Position numbers and translations under genes: made by a program. A stretch of 32,093 nucleotides of DNA from a virus, in the IMG/VR virus record IMGVR_UViG_3300042879_004080, positions 1 through 32,093 of that record; one strand, given 5' to 3'. The notes beneath the pieces are model-generated. The model saw nothing but the letters and a program-made list of their open reading frames with translations. It searched no databases and was not told where the DNA came from. Shown piece after piece: positions 29,140 to 32,093 of this stretch. Within the stretch, counting starts at the first letter, position 1; each line of letters opens with the position of its first letter.

Positions 29140-30904
29140 GTTCCGCCTTTGCTATGCGTTTTCCAATCCAAGCCATGCACGGCACGGCCATTGAGTTGCC
29201 TAGAGCCTTGTACCTTGGCCCATCCGGGCATTGATCGGCTGGCTTGCCGCGCCATGGGATCAGCGTGTGGTTGTCGGGAAAGCCTTGGAGTCTTTCACAT
29301 TCCTTCGGGGTCAGCCTGCGGACGGCCATGCGACTGTCTACTGTGGCCACCTGATTATCCCCCATGTCCTTCCGCAACGTGGGGGACATTTCCTCAACAA
29401 ATCTGCTTTCGTTGCCCTCTCTTGAGGCGATGCCAGGCTCAAACGCCACCACCTTCGGCTCCGTATCCCCACCCTTGGTTCCGGCCTTTAGGGTAGGAAC
29501 GACCTTCTGCTCGGTAATTTTTCCAGTTAGGCGAAGCTCGGATTCTTGGAAGGCAATCGTTTCCTGAACCACGGCAGTCCCGCCTTGGTTGCACGCTGGG
29601 TTAAGACCACTAGCAGAATCTAGGGTCTTGCTGGTTTCCTCTCCGACATTTGCATAGAAGCCGCCATTGGGTCTGTCTTTTCTTTTGTTTCCGCCATAAA
29701 TATTTACTGGAACCGCCTCCTGCACCAACGGCACATTGCCACCACCGGTCCCAAACCTTGAAACGCAAGCCGGGGCAACTTCGTGCGGGCCGGTCACGCG
29801 GCTGTCGTTGGGGTGGTTTTCGTAAAGGACGGCGTGCTTGTCGCCCTTGGTAAGAGTCGGGCAAGGATCTCCCGGCTTACCAACGCCAAGGCCGTTTCCC
29901 TTGCCATCCTGCCTGTCTCCACGCTTGCCGGCATTGCGGGTGGCTTGGTCGTGGATGGGGATGGCCTGCACGAGGCCGGATCCACCTTGTGAAAATATCT
30001 CCTGATTGGAAAAACCTATTCCGCCAGATGATTTCAGTGCTTGGCTTAGTGTTGGATGCACGACAGAGCCATCCCAATGTGATTTTTTTTCTGCAACCAA
30101 GTCGGTTGCGTCCTTGTAGTCTCTTGCCTTCATGGCCGATGCTGTTTCGTCATTCATATATTCACCGAATGCCTGCATTCTGAATGCCTGTGACTGCCAT
30201 AATTCTTCCGGTGTAGGCGTCCTGCCCGTTAAGCCCCCCCCCATGTGCGCACCGTCGCTCAAGCAGCCGACTACTTCTCGTTCTGGCAGGCTGACTCCAA
30301 CGCCTTCCTGAGCATCGGCGGCAACTCCTTTCCCCTTTTCTCGGCTCGGCGGAGAATCCCGGCGCACGCTTTCTGACTCAAATAAAACCTTGGCGGCAGC
30401 GGCCCCGTCTCCAAGACATCCGACAACGAACACACGGCGGCGTCGCTGGGCCACTCCGAACCACTGAGCGTCCAAGACCCGGTAGGCCCACCCATACCCC
30501 AGCTCCCCCAGCGCCCCGAGGAAGGAGCCAAAGTCCCTTCCTCCGTTGCTGGACAGAACGCCGGGGACATTTTCCCAGACAATCCATCGAGGTTGAAAAC
30601 GTTGAGCGATTTTAAGGAATGTAAGCATGAGTCCGCCGCGTGGGTCGTCGAGCCCCTTGCGCAGTCCTGCAACACTGAAGGACTGGCAGGGGGTGCCTCC
30701 AACGAGAAGGTCAACTGTTCCGCCTGGTATGTTCCACTGCTCATATTTGTTCATGTCTCCATGGTTGGGAACCTCCGGCCAGTGATGCTTGAGCACCGCG
30801 GCCGGGAATGGTTCGATTTCTGAAAAGGCAACCGGCTCCCAGCCAAGTGGCTCCCAAGCCACGCTGGCGGCCTCGATGCCAGAGCAGACGGAGATGTATT
30901 TCAC
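29117..30904 (-). CDS. DNA (cytosine-5) methyltransferase
   Basis: A 595-aa C5-cytosine methyltransferase with GTG start, overlapping the upstream stop as GTGA. Motif I is SVCSGIEAA (5-13, SAM binding), the catalytic Cys-73 lies in TPCQSFS (motif IV), ENV is at 111-113 (motif VI), QRRRR at 153-157 (motif VIII), and motifs IX-X follow near residues 529-580 ending in GNSMAVP. It would modify cytosines in phage DNA, most likely to evade host restriction. Between motifs VIII and IX lies a variable region of about 350 residues, larger than in standard bacterial enzymes, with degenerate units around PTL...G...AV (for example CPTLTKGDKHAV and VPTLKAGTKGGD). This stretch is AT-richer than the gene ends and should include target recognition. 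No matching restriction endonuclease is seen in the window. Confidence 0.93.
   Translation of the reverse strand: MKYISVCSGIEAASVAWEPLGWEPVAFSEIEPFPAAVLKHHWPEVPNHGDMNKYEQWNIPGGTVDLLVGGTPCQSFSVAGLRKGLDDPRGGLMLTFLKIAQRFQPRWIVWENVPGVLSSNGGRDFGSFLGALGELGYGWAYRVLDAQWFGVAQRRRRVFVVGCLGDGAAAAKVLFESESVRRDSPPSREKGKGVAADAQEGVGVSLPEREVVGCLSDGAHMGGGLTGRTPTPEELWQSQAFRMQAFGEYMNDETASAMKARDYKDATDLVAEKKSHWDGSVVHPTLSQALKSSGGIGFSNQEIFSQGGSGLVQAIPIHDQATRNAGKRGDRQDGKGNGLGVGKPGDPCPTLTKGDKHAVLYENHPNDSRVTGPHEVAPACVSRFGTGGGNVPLVQEAVPVNIYGGNKRKDRPNGGFYANVGEETSKTLDSASGLNPACNQGGTAVVQETIAFQESELRLTGKITEQKVVPTLKAGTKGGDTEPKVVAFEPGIASREGNESRFVEEMSPTLRKDMGDNQVATVDSRMAVRRLTPKECERLQGFPDNHTLIPWRGKPADQCPDGPRYKALGNSMAVPCMAWIGKRIAKAEHERQGAA
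30271..30744 (-). CDS. Overlapping 157-aa reading frame nested in the methyltransferase gene
   Basis: A long ORF read in the +1 frame relative to the methyltransferase codons, beginning MSSGTYQAEQ and ending in LESACQNEK. Its C-terminal half contains CSLSDVLETGPLPPRFYLS followed by KACAGILRRAEKRGKELP. From memory, this FYLS-KACAGILRRAEKRGK-LP pattern is common in small hypothetical phage proteins, some apparently encoded alone rather than inside a methyltransferase. That makes this frame more than an ordinary GC-rich shadow. I see no clear ribosome-binding site, and dual coding is unproven: conservation here could be a by-product of the conserved methyltransferase frame. Function unknown. Confidence 0.35.
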   Translation of the reverse strand: MSSGTYQAEQLTFSLEAPPASPSVLQDCARGSTTHAADSCLHSLKSLNVFNLDGLSGKMSPAFCPATEEGTLAPSSGRWGSWGMGGPTGSWTLSGSEWPSDAAVCSLSDVLETGPLPPRFYLSQKACAGILRRAEKRGKELPPMLRKALESACQNEK

Positions 30905-31074
30905 AGCCCTCCCTCCGTCCGCAGCCGGTCTAGGATCAGCACGTTCTCCCGCTCCTCGGCGGCCTTGAGGGCGTCCCGGGTCTCGGCCAGCTGCCGCTCC
31001 AGCGAGCGGATGCGCTCGACCAGCTGGAGGCTTAAGGGCTCGGTCGGGAGGACGACGTAGTTGGTGTCGTTCAT
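30901..31074 (-). CDS. Small coiled-coil protein, 57 aa
   Basis: The start MNDTNYVVLP overlaps the stop of the nuclease gene as ATGA, so translation is coupled. From about residue 16 to 52 the protein is a charged heptad-like helix rich in Leu, Arg and Glu, typical of a short coiled coil. The stop overlaps the GTG start of the methyltransferase as GTGA. No family is recognised. It may be a dimeric accessory protein of the nuclease or methyltransferase, but only its position supports this. Confidence 0.6.
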   Translation of the reverse strand: MNDTNYVVLPTEPLSLQLVERIRSLERQLAETRDALKAAEERENVLILDRLRTEGGL

Positions 31075-31883
31075 TTGCCCGCCCTCGGATCGTACTTCTT
31101 CACCTTCCTCCACAGCGTGCAGCAGGCCCGGAACGCCTCGAAGGCGTCCCCGACCTCCTCGGCCGTGTAAAGTTTTTCATCCAGCGCCCCGGTCTTGCGG
31201 TCGATAAAGACGTTCCTCGCCGGCAACGCCTCGCCCGCCCAGGCAAACGAATAGGCGGCCAGCTGGAGCAGCTCCTTGTAGTCCGTCCACACTTTATGCT
31301 CCTCGTCGGCCGTGGCGAAGCCGGGCATTTCGGGATGAAACGGCGCGACCTTGGTGAAGTTTTTGGATTTGAAATCAATGATCTCCGTCTGGCCGTCGAT
31401 CTTGGCGATCAGATCGCACCGGCCCGCGTAGCCCTCCCCGTCATGCACCACGACCTCCTCCGACAGCACCACCTCGTCCAGGCACCGAGACCAGTAGGTC
31501 AGGCTTTTGAGGTGGGGCCGGAGCGTGTCGTCCATGTCCTTGGCCAGCGGGGCCTCGCCCCGGATCACCTGCTCGGCCAGCTCGTGGATCCGCGTGCCCG
31601 CGTCCGCCATGCCGGACAGCTCGGCCTTGTTGGTCTCATGCACCCGGCGGGCGTAGTCGTGCAGCTCCTCGCCGTCCTTGCGGGGCAAGGTCAGCGTCTG
31701 CGCGATGGCCGCGTCCACCTTGTGGCGGGTCAGCGCCTCGCTCTCCATGATCTTGAGGATCGTCGTGACGCTGGGGAACGCGCCGGCCTTGCGGGCCTGG
31801 CGCAGATCCCCGTGGCACGGCTCCCCGGTGGACAGGTAGTAGTGCGCCGACTCGGCGTCGTATTTGACGACAAGGTTGGCCAC
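31071..31883 (-). CDS. PD-(D/E)XK (RecB/Cas4-like) nuclease
   Basis: A 270-aa protein with a RecB-type nuclease core: His-100 in TRIHELAE, acidic residues near 142-143, Asp-157 in GRCDLIAKIDG, and the catalytic Asp-170/Lys-172 in IIDFKSK. Such enzymes are metal-dependent DNA exonucleases, which phages use to resect ends for recombination with an annealing or SSB protein. It lies just downstream of the SSB-like gene. I chose GTG at 31883 because a GGAAAG site precedes it and because the upstream 30-aa membrane peptide ends only four bases earlier; a longer ATG form from 31943 would overlap that peptide and add a Cys/Pro-rich stretch with no family likeness. There is no C-terminal cysteine cluster of the Cas4 type. 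It is unclear whether it acts as an exonuclease or as an accessory nuclease. Confidence 0.75.
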   Translation of the reverse strand: MANLVVKYDAESAHYYLSTGEPCHGDLRQARKAGAFPSVTTILKIMESEALTRHKVDAAIAQTLTLPRKDGEELHDYARRVHETNKAELSGMADAGTRIHELAEQVIRGEAPLAKDMDDTLRPHLKSLTYWSRCLDEVVLSEEVVVHDGEGYAGRCDLIAKIDGQTEIIDFKSKNFTKVAPFHPEMPGFATADEEHKVWTDYKELLQLAAYSFAWAGEALPARNVFIDRKTGALDEKLYTAEEVGDAFEAFRACCTLWRKVKKYDPRAGK

Positions 31884-31887
31884 GGTC

Positions 31888-31980
31888 TTAGGCTTTCCAG
31901 CTGCGCAGCACCGGCACGGCCATGGCAAACAGGGCCACGACAAAGACGGGGATGGCGATTCGGATAATGGTTTCAGTCAT
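31888..31980 (-). CDS. 30-aa single-pass membrane peptide
   Basis: This small ORF begins MTETIIRIAIPVFVVALF and is almost entirely one hydrophobic segment (about residues 5-24), followed by a short basic end (RSWKA). A GGAAAG ribosome-binding site sits about six bases before the ATG. The stop is four bases before the GTG of the nuclease gene, so the two are probably translated together. It is predicted to be an inner-membrane protein with one transmembrane helix. I do not recognise a family. Tiny membrane peptides in early phage operons can act in superinfection exclusion or host takeover, but nothing here shows that directly. Confidence 0.55.
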   Translation of the reverse strand: MTETIIRIAIPVFVVALFAMAVPVLRSWKA

Positions 31981-31999
31981 GTTTTTCTTTCCGAGGAAA

Positions 32000-32028
32000 C
32001 CGGCGGCAGTTGGGGGAACTGCCGCCGG
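32000..32028 (-). terminator. GC-rich stem-loop after the SSB-like gene
   Basis: A perfect 12-bp inverted repeat (CCGGCGGCAGTT and its complement) surrounds a 5-nt loop. It lies in the 86-nt gap between the SSB-like stop and the 30-aa membrane peptide. On the transcribed (minus) strand only a short TTTCC follows, so it is a weak intrinsic terminator at best. An attenuator or mRNA 3'-end stabiliser fits equally well. Confidence 0.55.
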
Positions 32029-32066
32029 CCCCTCTTGTTGGTTTGGTTGCTCGGTTCTCCGAAGGG

Positions 32067-32093
32067 TTAGAACGGGATGTTGTTTCCGTCCGC
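32067..32093 (-). CDS. C-terminal end of a probable single-stranded DNA-binding protein (partial)
   Basis: Only the last eight codons and a TAA stop lie inside the window; they read ADGNNIPF. A short tail with an acidic residue ending in I/L-P-F is the hallmark of SSB proteins, where it recruits partner replication and recombination enzymes. The next genes include a PD-(D/E)XK nuclease and a primase-helicase, which fits an SSB in a recombination/replication module. The usual SSB tip is more acidic (several Asp residues), so another ssDNA-binding phage protein is possible. The rest of the gene lies beyond the right edge. Confidence 0.5.
   Translation of the reverse strand, partial: ADGNNIPF

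Overview
The window is one contiguous piece of a tailed double-stranded DNA phage genome (Caudoviricetes) or prophage. Every gene I can support lies on the minus strand, so transcription and gene order run from high to low coordinates. Genes are packed tightly; many start codons overlap the previous stop as ATGA, GTGA or TGATG. The order terminase small - terminase large - gpW-like - portal - protease/scaffold - capsid - head-tail joining - tail - tape measure - tail tip is lambda-like, and the tape-measure protein implies a siphovirus with a short tail. Most of the DNA is GC-rich. The six-blade NHL propeller joined to an MBG domain and Ig-like domains, and the LamG-type protein, resemble proteins I associate with Verrucomicrobiota (Opitutaceae-like) genomes. 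That host is an inference from protein style and is not proven.

Layout in transcription order. (1) 32093-28784, DNA metabolism: the last residues of an SSB-like protein, a 30-aa membrane peptide, a PD-(D/E)XK nuclease, a coiled-coil peptide, a C5-cytosine methyltransferase carrying a long overlapping reading frame, and two small proteins. (2) 28787-26802: a primase-helicase. (3) 26801-26668: a gene-free stretch with six copies of TGCGGAT, three in each orientation around a perfect hairpin, which may be an origin or operator. (4) 26667-25374: an AT-richer pair (unknown 184-aa protein and ParB-like 218-aa protein) plus a 32-aa coupled ORF. (5) 25367-19341: packaging and head genes. (6) 19275-14913: a three-gene glycosylation cassette placed between the capsid gene and the head-tail joining genes. 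(7) 14916-10907: head-tail completion, tail, chaperone-position and tape-measure genes. (8) 10904-1060: tail-tip, baseplate and fibre proteins. (9) 1063-1: small proteins leading into a lysis module with membrane peptides and an overlapping lipoprotein that looks like an outer-membrane spanin. No endolysin or integrase is visible.

The most striking system is the glycosylation cassette: a 717-aa protein with two glycosyltransferase domains, a 224-aa glycosyltransferase, and a fusion of a beta-1,4-galactosyltransferase-like domain to an NAD-dependent sugar-nucleotide epimerase. It could make its own UDP-galactose-type donor and build a short glycan on virion proteins or on the host surface. The tail-tip genes look modular, with AT-rich receptor-binding segments set in GC-rich scaffolds, which suggests repeated domain exchange.
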